From the NCBI RefSeq assembly GCF_001949145.1, contig NW_019091542.1, positions 129,907 to 193,906 on the forward strand: 64,000 bases of DNA, given 5' to 3'. Below, one piece after another: positions 46,250 to 58,469 of this stretch (position 1 is the first letter of the stretch; the number at the start of each line of letters is the position of its first letter). The DNA is from Acanthaster planci. Its lineage: Eukaryota; Echinodermata; Asteroidea; Valvatida; Acanthasteridae. The position numbers were made by a program, and so were the translations under genes. The notes under the pieces are model-generated. The model was given only the letters and a program-made list of their open reading frames with translations. It did no database searches and was not told the origin of the DNA.

Positions 46250-48197
46250 TGTTTGCAGTTGGTAGTGGACTTGCTCGACAACACCAAGCTGTTGAGAAAA
46301 GGCATCAATTTAGTTGAAGCTCAGAAACAGCACATGCTTAGAAAACATCTCAGAGAAGATAGATTTATTCATTTATTTTTGTTTTACTTTATGGAAGCAC
46401 AATATTGCTAAGTACAGTAAACAGTCATATATAGCTGTACAAAAAAATCAAGCAAGTTGGAACATCTAAACAGACAATAACACTGAACAAATTTGTGACC
46501 CGTTACCACAAAATGAGCTCAAAGTCAGAAGTTTCGAAAAAATTATGAATTCAACAGGAAGAGAGCTTCTCAATAAGGGTAAAAATGCATGCATCTGCAT
46601 GTATGTGATGACATTATTCCGGCGGCAATGTGTCTTTGTATTAACATTTTTTTCAGAATAGACAAGAAAAAATACTTTTGTCAATATTGGTGGGAAAATG
46701 AGGTTTTAAGTATCTTTTAAAATATGGATAAAAGTGTAAATAAATAAAATATATATAAATAAAATCTGAATTTTCAAAAAAACTTGGAATCAAATAAAAA
46801 ACAGGTTACTATTTTCACATTACAAATTCAAAATATTGATCTCCTCTTCAATTTTTTGGTTCGAACGGTCATCATAGCCATTTTGTCGTGACGTTTCATA
46901 TTTTCAGGAATGAAGGATGTCTGACTGTAACGCTGCTTTTCTCTGTAAATTGCCTTTTAGGGGGCAATTCTATTAATAAACATCTGAGACATTGACTCCT
47001 GCTCTGTCGAAAATTAATATTTAAATGCAATGAACATTTCTCATTATATATTACTTTCTTAATTCATTTCCTTTTTAATGTATTAAAACTATTACACGTG
47101 ATCTTTGTTAGGCTGAAAAGTGGATTTGTTTTATACATAACTATAAAATTATCCATGTTTTCCTAGACAACTGGGGGCGCTGTTGCTGCATGTCAGATGA
47201 AGAAGACACGGTTCAGTGCGTAAAGGTTTTTCTGTTCAAATCATGAGCCCAGAATGTGCTCACTGCAAAACCTCTCAAAAGGGGTTGACTGCTGGCTTAG
47301 TGCTATCTACTTACACAACAATGACTCATCCCAGAGAAAACTCAGGCCACCCAATTTTTTAAAATGCGGGATCTTTTCTACTAGTATGACATTTTAGTTT
47401 TGTTCATGACACTGAAAAAGACATTAAGCAGCTATTTCTAAAGATGAATTTGACATTAAACAGCCTTTGAAATGGTGACACAAAAACTTAAGTGAGATTA
47501 ACTGACACAAAAGATGTATTTGAAATTACCTTAAAAAATGCAGCTTTACCCTTAAAATTGACTTAAAGAAAAACAGCAATATGCAGCAGAGGAAGGAAAG
47601 CCAATGGATAGCTCGTATGCATGCGTGTAATGATTCCGAATGCTGAACGCTTAACAAAAACAAACTGAGAATCGGAAATTCACATTTATGTTGGCATATT
47701 GTAACATTGTAAAAGCAGTAACAAACAAAAACTGAAACCTTTTCTAGTCACACTGCGGATGAGAAAATCTTCAGGGGAAGATATACGGACGCCAGCCTTA
47801 CCGGATATGCGGCTATTTATAGCCATAGCAAGCAAACACATGTCCGGAAAAGGGAACAAGGAAAATACCGAGTCGTTTACTGAGAAAATATTTAGAGTTT
47901 TCAGACCAGTCTCACAGGATTTGTGCACAGGGTTTCAAGTGACGTCCGTATATGAAACTCTTTCCATGTTCAGAATGTAAGAAACTACATAATTTACGGA
48001 ATAGTTAATGGCAATATCTGAATGCAGTTGGACTTGAGCATGCTGCTTGCAGCCGTTGACAAGAAGAGAGAGACAGAAGAATAATTCTTCCCTCTTCTTA
48101 TTCCTGCACGATTCCTAATTAATCATAATACACCAGCTACTTTTCAGTCAGCATAGAAGGTTAATTGAAAGTAACGAGAAGAACTTGTATGACATAC

Positions 48198-48350
48198 CTT
48201 TTTCTTGCAATCTCTCGGTTCCTCCGAAGTGAATGATGCGACTACAACAAAGAGGGAACGACGTGCAAGAGACGTGGTCGCGGGCCGTGGAAAAATGATT
48301 CAAGCCCGTCTAGGTGTGGTCTGGACGCATGCGTACTACAACTATGTCGC
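48198..48350 (-). promoter_or_regulatory. Candidate promoter/first exon of copy 5
   Basis: A minus-strand donor AAAAAG|GTATGT ends at 48198, with a CGCATGCG motif at about 48327 upstream, loosely like the arrangement before copies 2-4. There is no TATA box and little sequence similarity to the sister promoters, so this is a weak proposal. Confidence 0.22.
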
Positions 48351-51008
48351 CTGTATGTACCCATAGTGGGGGTTTTCCAAACCTCGTTTCTGCGTGACAG
48401 GAAAACTGTTTGTGTCCACACAAAACAAGTATACTTTCACTTTCAAGGTAATAACCTTTGGGTTCATACCATACAGTGCTTTGTTCTTTGAGCAAAAGAA
48501 GTTTCTTCAGTAAATGGCTAAATTAACATTTCAAGGTGGGGGGCTGACAGGCGAAGCCAGTCCGATCGAAGCCTGGATTTGGAAGTTCAAGCTACCTCAT
48601 AAATAACTGGGAAAGGGTGATAGATGATCCTTCTAGACTGGTTCCCGTTCCCAGTTCACTGTCATTTAGTGTTTACAGGTTTTCGGGAATTCATCCCAAG
48701 GTATGTAGTTTTTGCAAGAAGGAGGCCTAATACGCGTTCAAGTAATATTTATTTATTTACCGATAACCAGAAATGCACTTAATAACAAAATAGTTGAACC
48801 ATCACAGGCATTACAAGTTGGAATTGAAAAAAGTTGATTCACTTGTTCTTGAAAACATATACTTATTTTGGGGTTCAATGAGGGGTTAGGTCAAACCCTA
48901 TAAAAGAAAACCAACAACCCGGCATTTGCACGCGATTACTTCAAAACAAACTGAATACACCAAAGTAACATGTTAATAATAATCAATAACTATTTTTAAT
49001 TAAATTGTTATACATGTACTAGATTCTTGTCTTATGACAATTACAGAATACCAGTGATTCATACGCTCATTTTCCACACGCACAGATATATATGCAGGTT
49101 TCCTGTGTGCACCATTTGTTTTCAAATAAAGTTTGTAAAAACTAAAATGCGAAATGGCAACTGCGCACAGCCACGATTACACAAATCGAAAATCTGTCAT
49201 GAAATCAAACACATGCTCCAACAAGGAACCCTGCGGCGTAGTAACCTGGAGAAAATGAGTCACTGATCATGTTGGCGGTGAAACATTAAAAATTAACAAT
49301 TATTTGAAAATGTCGTATAAATTAGTCAGAGACTGTGAGATGAAGTCATTATTCGTTCACTCTTCATGCTTAACCAGAAAACTACACAGCAGTTAAATTT
49401 TGTGATTCATGATCTACTGCTTATTCAGCTGGGAATTTGGACTGTCTGTAGATCTTGACGGAAACGATGTGGAGCAAACGAAAGCCCATCCCTCAGCAAA
49501 TGTTCTTGTCTGTGTTTCAAACGTAATGAGAGAAAAGGCGAGATCAAAGAGGGAAAAATGTCCCCAAATTTATTAGTCTCACCCATTGGAAAGGCCCTAA
49601 AAAGGACTTAAATAAATTCACAAATTCCTTCCTCCCAAGATTCGATTCTGCATCCGCCCTTAATGCCGGTCCTCTGCTTGTATAAACACATGCAGACGTC
49701 TTAGCATTATGCAGGGTGAATGTGTAGACTAAATCCAGGACAGTTATGTCTGTGAGTGTGGCAGTCAACTGTGCGTACACGTTTCCATAATCATAGCCCG
49801 TAACGTTTTTCCTATTTCATTAGGATATTTACATATTTTGGTTGTACATTCTACATACATGCTGTTTGTACCTTTTTGCTTCTCAGTTTATATCTGTGGT
49901 CTTTTCAGCGTGTATGATTATAACGTGTCATTCAGTACCGGTATTCGTTGTTGTTTGATGTAATGTGGTGTTGAACAGGCTCGTTCCGGAGAAGGTTCTA
50001 TTAATATCTTATAAATTACAAGATTTAATAAATTACTTCTTCTATAAGGTTATTGCCATTCTTATTTCTATTTTATGGGTTTTTTTTTATTTCAGAGGAA
50101 TGTGATCACTATCGGCTTTCGAGTCATTTTCTCCCAAGAACGAGAATCCAGTGAACTTGTAAACAACACGGCTGAGTAGAAAATACCGATAGGTAATGCC
50201 ACCCAGGCAAACGGAAGGAGTCTCCCAACAGTCGTATGTTGTTTTCCAACACCATCTTAATATGCGTCCAGACATGTTGCGATCTTGTAGCTTACAGGGC
50301 GAGAGAGGTGCTGCGTATTCCGTCTACGTGCAGGCAATGATACCTCCACGTGGATGCGCGTGTAGAATGTAAACCATTGATCTCCGTTGTAAAGACTGTA
50401 CAGGATACGGTGCACGCCATGTATAAAAATGGAGAGCAAAGGTTGGAACATTTTCTTATCATGTGCTCCAAATGCAACGCGGAAGTACAACAATTTTACA
50501 GCATCACAGGCATGTTCACATCGAGCCAAACTATAGTGAATGTGCGTATTTAGGTTTCTGGCGTATCAGCATTCTCTGCCCAGCGTTTTAGAATACAGGC
50601 GTCGATAGGAAAATAGCCATCCTGACAAAAAGCCGTAAAAATCTGTACAATTTTCATGTTTTTTTTTGTTTTTATAAACATCATGGTCACACTGCTCAAC
50701 TCCTCACATAAAGTTGTCCTCTAGTCCCTAGTAACTGAAGATGCCACGGGTGCATATATAATAATGAGGCATGTTGCGTTTTTTTAATTATCAAGAGTCT
50801 CAGAATATCGGGTGTACTTCGGATGCAAAGTCTACCTACTTTAAATAAGTACATTCTAATTTGAACACTCGTTATCCAGTTAGAGTTTACATTTACATGC
50901 GAATGTGGAAGGAGGTTCCTTAAAAACAGAGTTTGTAGAGTAGGGATCCCCTTGAATATAAATGAACACATGAATAAGAGAAGAAAAGAAAATTAGAGTG
51001 AGCAATAC

Positions 51009-51174
51009 GGGCCATTCACAATAGTGCGCCACCAAGAATTTACAACGTGTTGGCCAACCACAAAGCGCGAAATTTGTCGACCCTTTCCAAACGCGCACTG
51101 GGTCGACAGATTTTTCGCATTGTGATTGGCCAACGCGTTGCAAACTCTTGGTGGCGCGCTATTGTGAAACGCCC
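51009..51174. mobile_element. MITE-like element, family 1 (166 bp)
   Basis: Starts GGGCCATTCACAATAGTGCG and ends CGCGCTATTGTGAAACGCCC; nearly palindromic over its full length, with AAGCGCGAAATTTGTCGACC inside. Same length as 7364-7529 and 155 bp in the copy at 57334-57488. Non-coding. Confidence 0.72.
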
Positions 51175-51179
51175 GTATT

Positions 51180-51297
51180 TGGTATTCCAAAGCGTATGCC
51201 CAGCACGAAACTATTCGGTAAAAGCTACGTGCGCGCAATAGTCTGTCCTATCAGCGCATATCGTTAACTCACGTACGCAGTTTGTTCCCAAAAGATG
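51180..51297. mobile_element. Partial MITE-like element, family 2
   Basis: TGGTATTCCAAAGCGTATGC, TAGTCTGTCCTATCAGCGCA and TTTGTTCCCAAAAG match 58608-58769 in order; the right terminal repeat is missing. It directly follows the family-1 element. Confidence 0.45.
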
Positions 51298-52076
51298 TTG
51301 ATGTTGATATCCATAATAAAGACATGCTCATAATACACAGGAAACACATAACACGCATAACACAAGGTGACACAAATAGACGGAATAAGAAAAGTAACCC
51401 GTTGAGAAGGTAAATTGAGCTCAACTTCTTCGATAAGAAATACGTTTTCAGTTTTAATTTAAACAATGCAAGACAAAGAATGCCGATAAGTGAGTTAAGA
51501 ACTTGTCTTAACGGATTACGCGCTCAGTGCGCGTGTTGTTCGATGCGAACACATCACCGTTCAATTCATACAACAGATGGATGTGACGACAGTAAATTCA
51601 CACACAGTCTCACGACTTCATAATCCGATTCTAATTTTAGTTTTATCTCGATTAAGAAGCAGCCCTTATCAGTCTGATGACGAATCCTACTAATTTGTGA
51701 GTTTTCGATTAAATAACACCCTTTTTAATACTACAGTTTACTTTAAAAAGCTAATTAGCCAAATTGTTGTAACCTGCTGGACAGAAAAGATCGATACGTA
51801 CCCTGTGTTAGTCATTTTGGGCTTGTGCAGTTAAAAGAGGGACCAAACCAGCATTTTATCACAAATCTTAAAACGTCTGGTCTGGAAAAAGAGCGGAGTA
51901 AAAGAAGACCAACCTGAGCTTAGCAGAGCAAGATCTTTGCGTGAAACACTGCGTAGTTATTGCTCCTCTTAATTAATGTTACTAATTCATTTATCTCATT
52001 TTTTCTTATCTCCCTACCTTTGTTTTCTTGCAGGTGGATGGAATGTAAATTCCGTTTTGACAGTTCTGAGAAGATT

Positions 52077-53262
52077 ATGGGACACTCTAAACTAATAACT
52101 GTATGCATATTTCTGATGAGTAAGTTAAAAAAACAAATGTATTAAGTATGAAAAGGTATTGCTGCAACACCTGTGGAAATAGGCCTATTTTTCACGTAAG
52201 TAGGCCTACGTGATAGCTTTTAGTAATTTACGGTCATCGAATTATAATGTACGACACGTGAAACTAAAAAGAAATTCAGGGTTGTGGCTGTAATAATACG
52301 TTTCCGTAATTTAGTAACACTAACTCCCTTGAATTTCCATGCTTCTAGATAAAACAACGATTTGACTAATACGTCGATGATGTGGAGTTTGACTAAAAAG
52401 GGTCATTTTTAAGTGAAGACCTTTTGTTCTTTTTTCTGTCTTTCAGTTCTTATAGCATGTGCTGAGAGCCGCTTAAGATGTTACAACTGCACGTATGTCG
52501 AGTATAAGAAGAAGGAAACATGGGCGGGTCTCGAGGAGTGTCAGGCGAAGAAATTTGACGATGAGAAAATTCCGGTGATAACATGTGACGGTACATGCGT
52601 GGTAAGTTGCAAATAACGATGCAAAACTATCTTTAAAAAACACCAACTTATTTACAATAATGGACTACTGGCAGAAGCGCCCCTTGTTTAAAACTCACAA
52701 GCGTCTGAGCCAGGTTGAAACTTTGGGGGAGGGGTCTTTCTTTCTACTTAAGTGGGGTTATTTCAGTCGTAGATACACTTTCAAAATGTTTTAACATCAA
52801 GGGATGGCGTTTCATTCCAGCAAGCAGAATAAAAGTTTTAAACTTAAGATTTCAATACCAAATCATCTGCCCTTGTTCTTATCAACCACAGCAGTTTTTC
52901 TCCCTCTCAATATTCAAACATCTTTTCTTTTTTTTAGGTTCGTTTGTTTGTTTTTCCTTTGGTCCTTTCAGACACGTTCCGTCTGGGGCGATGTGGTAGT
53001 TACTCAGCGAACCTGCCACCAAAGTAACAGTGGTCCATGTAACCGGATCGACCGCTATAACATTGGTCAAGACGGTTACCTGTCGCAGGTGTGTTGCCGT
53101 GGTTCTCGGTGTAACCATAAAGGGAACGACAATGCTGGTCACCCTCATATTAGCGCTAAGACTCTCTTTGTTATCGAAACGATGGCTCTTCTTTGCTTTG
53201 TGATGTTTGGACCAGTTGATATTTGGACAAACGGCCAAACATATTCTTGGAGAATTCCTTAA
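52077..53262 (+). CDS. LU copy 6: divergent Ly6/uPAR protein
   Basis: Coding exons 52077-52119, 52447-52601 and 52972-53262, GT-AG throughout, with the same phases (1 and 0) and the same split of the domain as copies 1-5. The first exon begins at acceptor TTGCAG before 52034; ATG 52077 (AAGATTATGG) is chosen over the in-frame 52038 because it gives a standard signal peptide, MGHSKLITVCIFLMILIACA. Ten cysteines: LRCYNC, EEC, ITC, GTC, RTC, GPC, QVCC and SRCN. Predicted 162 residues. The end has a hydrophobic stretch (TLFVIETMALLCFVMFG) followed by about 16 mostly polar residues, which is long for a GPI signal; a single-pass anchor or an extended reading frame are alternatives. Poly(A) signal AATAAA follows at 53507. 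Confidence 0.8.
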
Positions 53263-53506
53263 GTTACTGGGGTGGCACAGCAGAGAGAGAAGAGCATTTG
53301 CGTAAATTGGCTACTCTTTCTCGACTCCGTGATATTTAAATTCAGTGCCAGGACAAGCTACGAATTCTTGAGGATAGAAGACACACTTGTGTATTATACG
53401 CAATTTCAACTACAATGCCTACTTTTCCTCACAACTATTATGCCGTTTCTATTTTGCTAATTTATCAAGAAGAACAATAATATAGAATATCATCAGATAT
53501 ATGGAC

Positions 53507-53512
53507 AATAAA
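53507..53512 (+). terminator. Poly(A) signal of copy 6
   Basis: AATAAA, 245 nt after the stop codon of copy 6, followed by a T/G-containing stretch. A good match for the 3' end of this gene. Confidence 0.6.
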
Positions 53513-54040
53513 GTACACTGAGTTTATAATCTTTGCCGACTCCTTCGGAAATTTGTAACTTCATTTTGGATTCAGCAAAGGGCACACAGTGTCAATTGTA
53601 CGGTCTTCATGTTACTTGGTGAATCGTAAGTCACTTTGGTATAGGACAAACAGTCGTGCTTGAGACCCTTTCTTGTCCGATCAACAAACTTCTCAGGATG
53701 CAACACAGACCAATATCGATTCCATATTATGGCTTCTGACCTTCTGACCCCCTTTTCCTACACTCCATGTGTTTTAATTAGCTCAACAGTCTGCAATTAA
53801 TCATATATACAAGCAACTGAAAAAGCTCGCCTACGCGCATGCGGCTGGAAAAACCATGGTTATAATTACCCACACCAACACGAACTTTAGGATGTAAAAT
53901 GCACATTGCTTGCATAGTGTTCTGGATAAAATCTACACATAAAAATAGTTTTTGGGTATGCAACTGTTCCGGAGGTGCATACTATGCCCTGTATTATTTA
54001 TGTGCACAATTTACACGAACGGACGGTACCTACACTCAAA
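53513..54040. other. Spacer, nothing recognised
   Basis: No exon, repeat or element is seen between the copy 6 poly(A) signal and the candidate promoter of copy 7. Confidence 0.4.
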
Positions 54041-54044
54041 TGTA

Positions 54045-54210
54045 TGTTTTTATATACCTCATCGTCGTGCAATCGGCGCTCCATACTCTGAGCAGGACAT
54101 ACCTCGTTAAAAACCAAACGCACGATTCATCCGTCCGTCGCTGTCAGTTGGGCTCTGTTTGGACTGCGCAGTCTTTTCATTACTGCTGTTCTGTCAACTG
54201 AAACCGGCAG
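54045..54210 (+). promoter_or_regulatory. Candidate promoter and non-coding exon of copy 7
   Basis: TTTTTATATACC near 54047 could be a TATA box. About 150 nt on, GTCAACTGAAACCGGCAG|GTAGGC looks like an exon end, recalling the ACTGAAAACCAAA|GTAAGT end of the first exon in copies 2-4. The signal exon of copy 7 opens with acceptor TTTTTCAG before 55616, so an upstream untranslated exon is required; this is the best candidate. Confidence 0.3.
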
Positions 54211-55615
54211 GTAGGCCTGTGTAAGTATAATGTTTAAATGATAAGCATTTCGGTTTATTTTATGAGCCAAGTTTATTGTGTTCATTTATTATTTCATGGA
54301 TTACTGTACATCTGGGGCTCCATAGGATTGGCGTATGTAAGTTAATGGTTAGGCCGCGCCTCCATGCGTCAATAATAACCTCACCCACATAAGGTTGAAA
54401 GGTTGGCTGGTTTCACGGGGGCCAGAATTAAAGCAGTGCGTGCGTCTCGTTTTTGAACTTACGCTACACCTACGAATTCGAGTAATACAGTGCCAAGTAT
54501 GTTGTCGTTTCGCAGTAGTCAGTGGTCGGTAACCACGATTTTGCATCGTCTACTTGCGCTTGAACTTGATGCACTGATCGAACCTTTGCTGCTGATATTT
54601 ATAGTCTCTTTGCCACTACGCGGACTGCATGACCTTGCACGGCAAACAGTGCACTTTCACAGCTTCGCGCGCCTTTCCATACGGAACAAGCTTTGGGTGA
54701 GGATAATTTCAGCCGAAAAAATATTGGTAGACCCTACGTACGCGCTTTCGTGGAGGTTAAAGTCCGTGTAGACCGATCATGATTCATAATAAGGCCAAAT
54801 TTTTCTCTCTGACATATCCATTATATTTCTATACCTTAACTTTGAAATGAATGCGAATTAATGACAGCCGAGCACAGACGTCAGGAAGCAAAAACCCTCC
54901 AATGACAGCGCGGAACAACAAGGCTGTTAAGTCATATTGGACAAGTATGACTCACACCGTAACTGGTGACAGCGGCTGGCTGGCCGCTAGCTGGCGTTAT
55001 ACTAACTGGCGCTGGCCGGCTGGCCAGATGAATATGGCTTGAGGCTCAAGGCCAAGGGGAAGTTCAGCGCACTGACGATTTATAGCTTAGTGTACGTGTA
55101 TGTCAACTTGACAGTTACTACAAATTTCAACGCCGTAGCATTCCGTTTTAAGCTCCGGGGTCTGTTGACTTGGAACGAAGAGAACGCATACCCTGAACTG
55201 TATGGCTACTCGATCGGACCGCGTACTTAGTATGCCAATACAGAGTTTTTGGGCGTACAAGCTGAAAACTGACCGAGCGTTTTTTATACTTGGACTCGGC
55301 CTAACGCAAGCCGGCCGATAAAAATCGGGGAGGGGGACTCGGCAAAGGGAATGCCCCTTTTCTGGCCCCCATTGGCAAAAACCATAAGCATCAAAGCTAG
55401 CGTTGTTCTTGTAATGTTCACCTCCTAGCTGGTACTGTGAACCCCCTGCACCAAGGCAGGCCACACAGGCTTATAAAATTTGTAATTTTGAAGTTTAAGT
55501 TACTGACCTTTTTGAACTCAATAATAATAAAATATACATAATGTTAAGCGATTTGTGTCATAGGAAAGTGGCAACTAGGATGTTGTTGACAAGTTGCATT
55601 TCGTTGCTTTTTCAG
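54211..55615 (+). other. Predicted 5' UTR intron of copy 7
   Basis: No repeat element of the families described is found. The open frames at 54490-54771 (plus) and 55087-55464 (minus) have no recognisable domain. A short run of TGGCTGGC-type words lies at 54975-55025. Confidence 0.3.
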
Positions 55616-55620
55616 GCAAA

Positions 55621-57912
55621 ATGAGAACCTTTACCGCGTCATCTTTAGTGGCTCTCACGTGGTTGTGCTTGCCTTGTAAGTGGATAACATAATTATTTTA
55701 AGGACTGAAAGTTTTTCTCGTTGAACGAAAGCAGTTTTTCTTTACTGTTGTCAGAAAACAAGGAAATTCAAAGCGAGGAAATGTGCCTCGCTTCCACTAA
55801 AACTTACACAATATCTCTCCATGAAAAACCTTTTCCAAAGTAATCTGTAATTTTTACCGTGTATGTTTTTATCATTGTCTCTTTTGACATCTTCAGAAAA
55901 TCCTATTTCTTTATACAAAATGTTCTCTGTGCAATCAATCTTAAATTACGTGACTCCCTTGTAAATTTTTTCTATGGTGATTTCAGCATGCATCTTAACT
56001 GAAATCGTATTAAATACCCTATTTATAATTTGTTTGGTTCTTTTTCAGTTCTTATAGGCTTATTTATTTATTTTATATCTATTTTTAAATATTTTTTTTA
56101 AAGTAAGTTTTTCTTTTTGTATTTAGAAAGTTTGCTTTGGAACGATGTCCACTGAGTATTACTTTTCTCTTTCAAATTTACTGTTCATGTCACTTTGTGG
56201 ATTTTTATAAATCGTCATATAATTTGAATCGCCATTTACTGTTTCATGATAAATTCATCCTGTATTGCAGTGACTCGTAAACATAAGGAATACCCACCGG
56301 TGATATTGAAGAAACGAATGAATGACTTAATTAATCGAACTGAATGTTAAAACTTACCGCTCGGTGGAATTCCACATTTTCCACTCTAAATATTTCCATT
56401 ATAGTTGGTGAGCATTTTGATCCATCTAACAAAGATCGGCGATCATCATTATTTTGTGTGGTCAACTGTCCCAATCAAGCTTGGTGTTATAATTCTCAAC
56501 ACTGCTAGTGTACATTGAATCATGGAGGAAGGAACCATGATTGAATCGAGCTATATGCAATCACACGGATGAAGTCAAACCGCGGGAGCTATATACATGT
56601 ACATGTACATGTATGCAACCGCCGTACACGTGTATATCTCATCAATTCATACACGTACACACGTTTGGAATTCGGGCATAGTATGTGCACAATCCGATGC
56701 TTACTGCATGAGTGACAAGACTGTGTATGTTGAATCGCGGCACAAAGGTTCAAAGGTTGTGAACCCAGCCAAGCGAAACGTGACCATCATGATTGAAACC
56801 CATGCTATGGCTCGTTGCACGCGACATGGGGATGGTGGAATTCAATTCATAGCTCAAAGCTTAGTACGAATCGACGCTTTGTTAATTAAACGAACACGAG
56901 AAAGGGGTTTCGAATGATGGGAACGACACGCAAACATTGTGAACAGGATTCTCAACTTAATCCCCACTTTCTATCTGGGTGGAGAACGTCAAGAACAAAG
57001 TGTTAAAATGGCGACTGATATCCGAGCGTAACTGCACTCTTTCTGGTTTTGGAAAGGGACTGTAGATCCATGCATGAATCCGTCCCCTTTTGCCTCAGCC
57101 ATTCTCAGCACATTTTTATGACTCATTTTTGCGTTTTGTCACCCCTTGCAGTGGTCGCCTATTCTCAGGACCAACCTTTGTTGTGTTATGCGTGTACCTA
57201 TCGCACTGTAGCCGACAGAGTCGTAGGGGAGTATTGCAGCGATCCTTTCAATGGTGAAGTGTCTGCTAACATTACCTGCGATTCAATGTGTGTGGTGGGT
57301 AATCCAACACTATTAATTTATCCATGACAAAACGGGCGTTTCACAATAGTGCGCCTCCAAGAGCACATTGACCAATTACAATGTGCGAAATCTGTCGGCC
57401 CATGCGCGTTTGGAAAGGTCCACATAATTTGTCGCCCTGTGATTGCCAACCCGTTGCAAACTCTTGAAAGCGCACTATTGTGAATCGCAATTACAAAGGC
57501 CTTTAACTACTATATCAAGTGACTTCCTGCACATAATTACATTATAATGGTCAATTTCATTTGCTACCATTTTTATTGGCAATGGACGATTGCTATGTTT
57601 GGTGGAAGTGAACATTTTTCATCAGACGTCAATTTTTCTTTTTTCTATAAATGTATCTCTCTTCCACAGAAACGTATTTATAAGGGCGGCGTGGAGCAGA
57701 TCAAACGAGGATGCTATTCTGACATAGTGGGAGCAACTGGAACTTGTGAGACTTACCACGACAGAGAAGTCCCCAATTCGGATCCACCAGAGACGTTGAC
57801 GCAATTATGCTGTGTAGACTCGCTCTGTAACCATGGCAACATCAGCACTTCAGCGCTGAGCGTTCTAAGGTTAACTTTGTTTAGTCTCCTGTGCATACGT
57901 CTGTCTGGATGA
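55621..57912 (+). CDS. LU copy 7: Quiver/Sleepless-like Ly6 protein
   Basis: Coding exons 55621-55675, 57152-57294 and 57670-57912, phases 1 and 0 as in the rest of the cluster. ATG 55621 follows acceptor TTTTTCAG by five bases. Predicted 146 residues: signal peptide MRTFTASSLVALTWLCLP..., LLCYAC, EYCSDPFN, ITC, SMC, RGCYSD, GTC, and QLCCVDSLCN, ten cysteines. The YC-SDPFN and R-G-C spacing is the pattern of the Quiver/Sleepless group, whose fly members regulate potassium channels and nicotinic receptors. The end (ALSVLRLTLFSLLCIRLSG) is a plausible GPI signal. The second donor is GTGGGT. A family-1 inverted-repeat element sits in intron 2. Confidence 0.82.
55676..57151 (+). other. Intron 1 of copy 7
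   Basis: AT-rich, with a short (TACATG)n run at 56591-56615. The open frame at 56597-56917 has no recognisable domain or flanking splice logic. Nothing else seen. Confidence 0.4.
57334..57488. mobile_element. MITE-like element, family 1 (in intron of copy 7)
   Basis: Begins GGGCGTTTCACAATAGTGCG and ends GCGCACTATTGTGAATCGC; 155 bp with a shorter middle than the other two copies. It occupies intron 2 of copy 7 well clear of both splice sites. Confidence 0.65.
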
Positions 57913-58265
57913 TGTTTGCCACTATTAATCACTGAAGCACACCTGCGTATATTGTAATGTAGTAATTTTTTATCTCAGTTTGCTTGTCTCCATTTTATAA
58001 ACAAAGAGCATGGCATGATAGCTTTTACTTTGTGCATGCACTGTATTCAGGGACTGTCGATTTGATATCAAATTTGTCAACTTTTTCACAGTTGGAATTA
58101 TTGTAATGATTCAACAACTGACCACATAATTGTATGTCACTTTACGCGTTTGTACGTTGAAAATGTATGTTTGAAACTAATAATTCAAACCATGATAAGC
58201 ATATTGCACGAGATATATTAGACTACAAGGGTAACATTTTGTGGAAAAACATTTATTTACACTTC

Positions 58266-58298
58266 ACGCAATTATGCTGTAAAGACTCGCTCTGTAAT
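58266..58298 (+). pseudogene. LU last-exon fragment
   Basis: ACGCAATTATGCTGT...GACTCGCTCTGTAAT matches 57797-57829 inside the last exon of copy 7 with only two or three differences, and reads TQLCCKDSLCN, the end of an LU domain. The frame continues about 13 codons to a stop. No flanking exon sequence is recognisable, so it is a remnant of another LU exon or a local copy. Confidence 0.6.
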
Positions 58299-58469
58299 TT
58301 GTCATCAAAAAATTGTTACTCAAATGCTACTTTTTGAAAGGGAACATTGACACGAGATAGTGTGACGTCGTAGTTCTTATGTCATGTGCGTTTTGTCTTT
58401 CCTTGTGGTTTTCTGGGATGAACTTTCCTGGCGATTTGTCTTGGGCTGATTTGTTAGGCAATTTTCTGC

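Larger units (their letters stand above)
46289..52033. other. Spacer between divergent copies 5 and 6
   Basis: Head-to-head interval of 5.7 kb. A candidate non-coding exon end for copy 5 is at 48198. A family-1 element lies at 51009-51174 with a partial family-2 element next to it (51180-51297). The open frames in between (for example 47759-47980, 49027-49266, 50257-50529) show no domain and no support. I see nothing else. Confidence 0.4.

Noticed and set aside
47306-47330. Possible extra signal-exon relic (ACTTACACAACA)
   Set aside because: Only about 12 bases match the signal-exon donor region; no ATGAAG or hydrophobic codons follow.
52413-52616. Open frame starting MKTFCSFFCLS in front of the copy 6 LU domain
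   Set aside because: It starts at GTG inside an intron, and the supposed signal peptide is the pyrimidine tract read as protein. A proper signal exon with GTAAGT donor and matching phase exists at 52077-52119.
55087-55464. 125-codon minus-strand frame
   Set aside because: No domain recognised, no supporting splice sites, and it lies in the predicted 5' UTR intron of copy 7.
880-57912. Three-finger toxin genes
   Set aside because: The fold is shared, but linkers, GPI tail and the Quiver-like spacing fit cell-surface or secreted Ly6 regulators; nothing points to a venom role.
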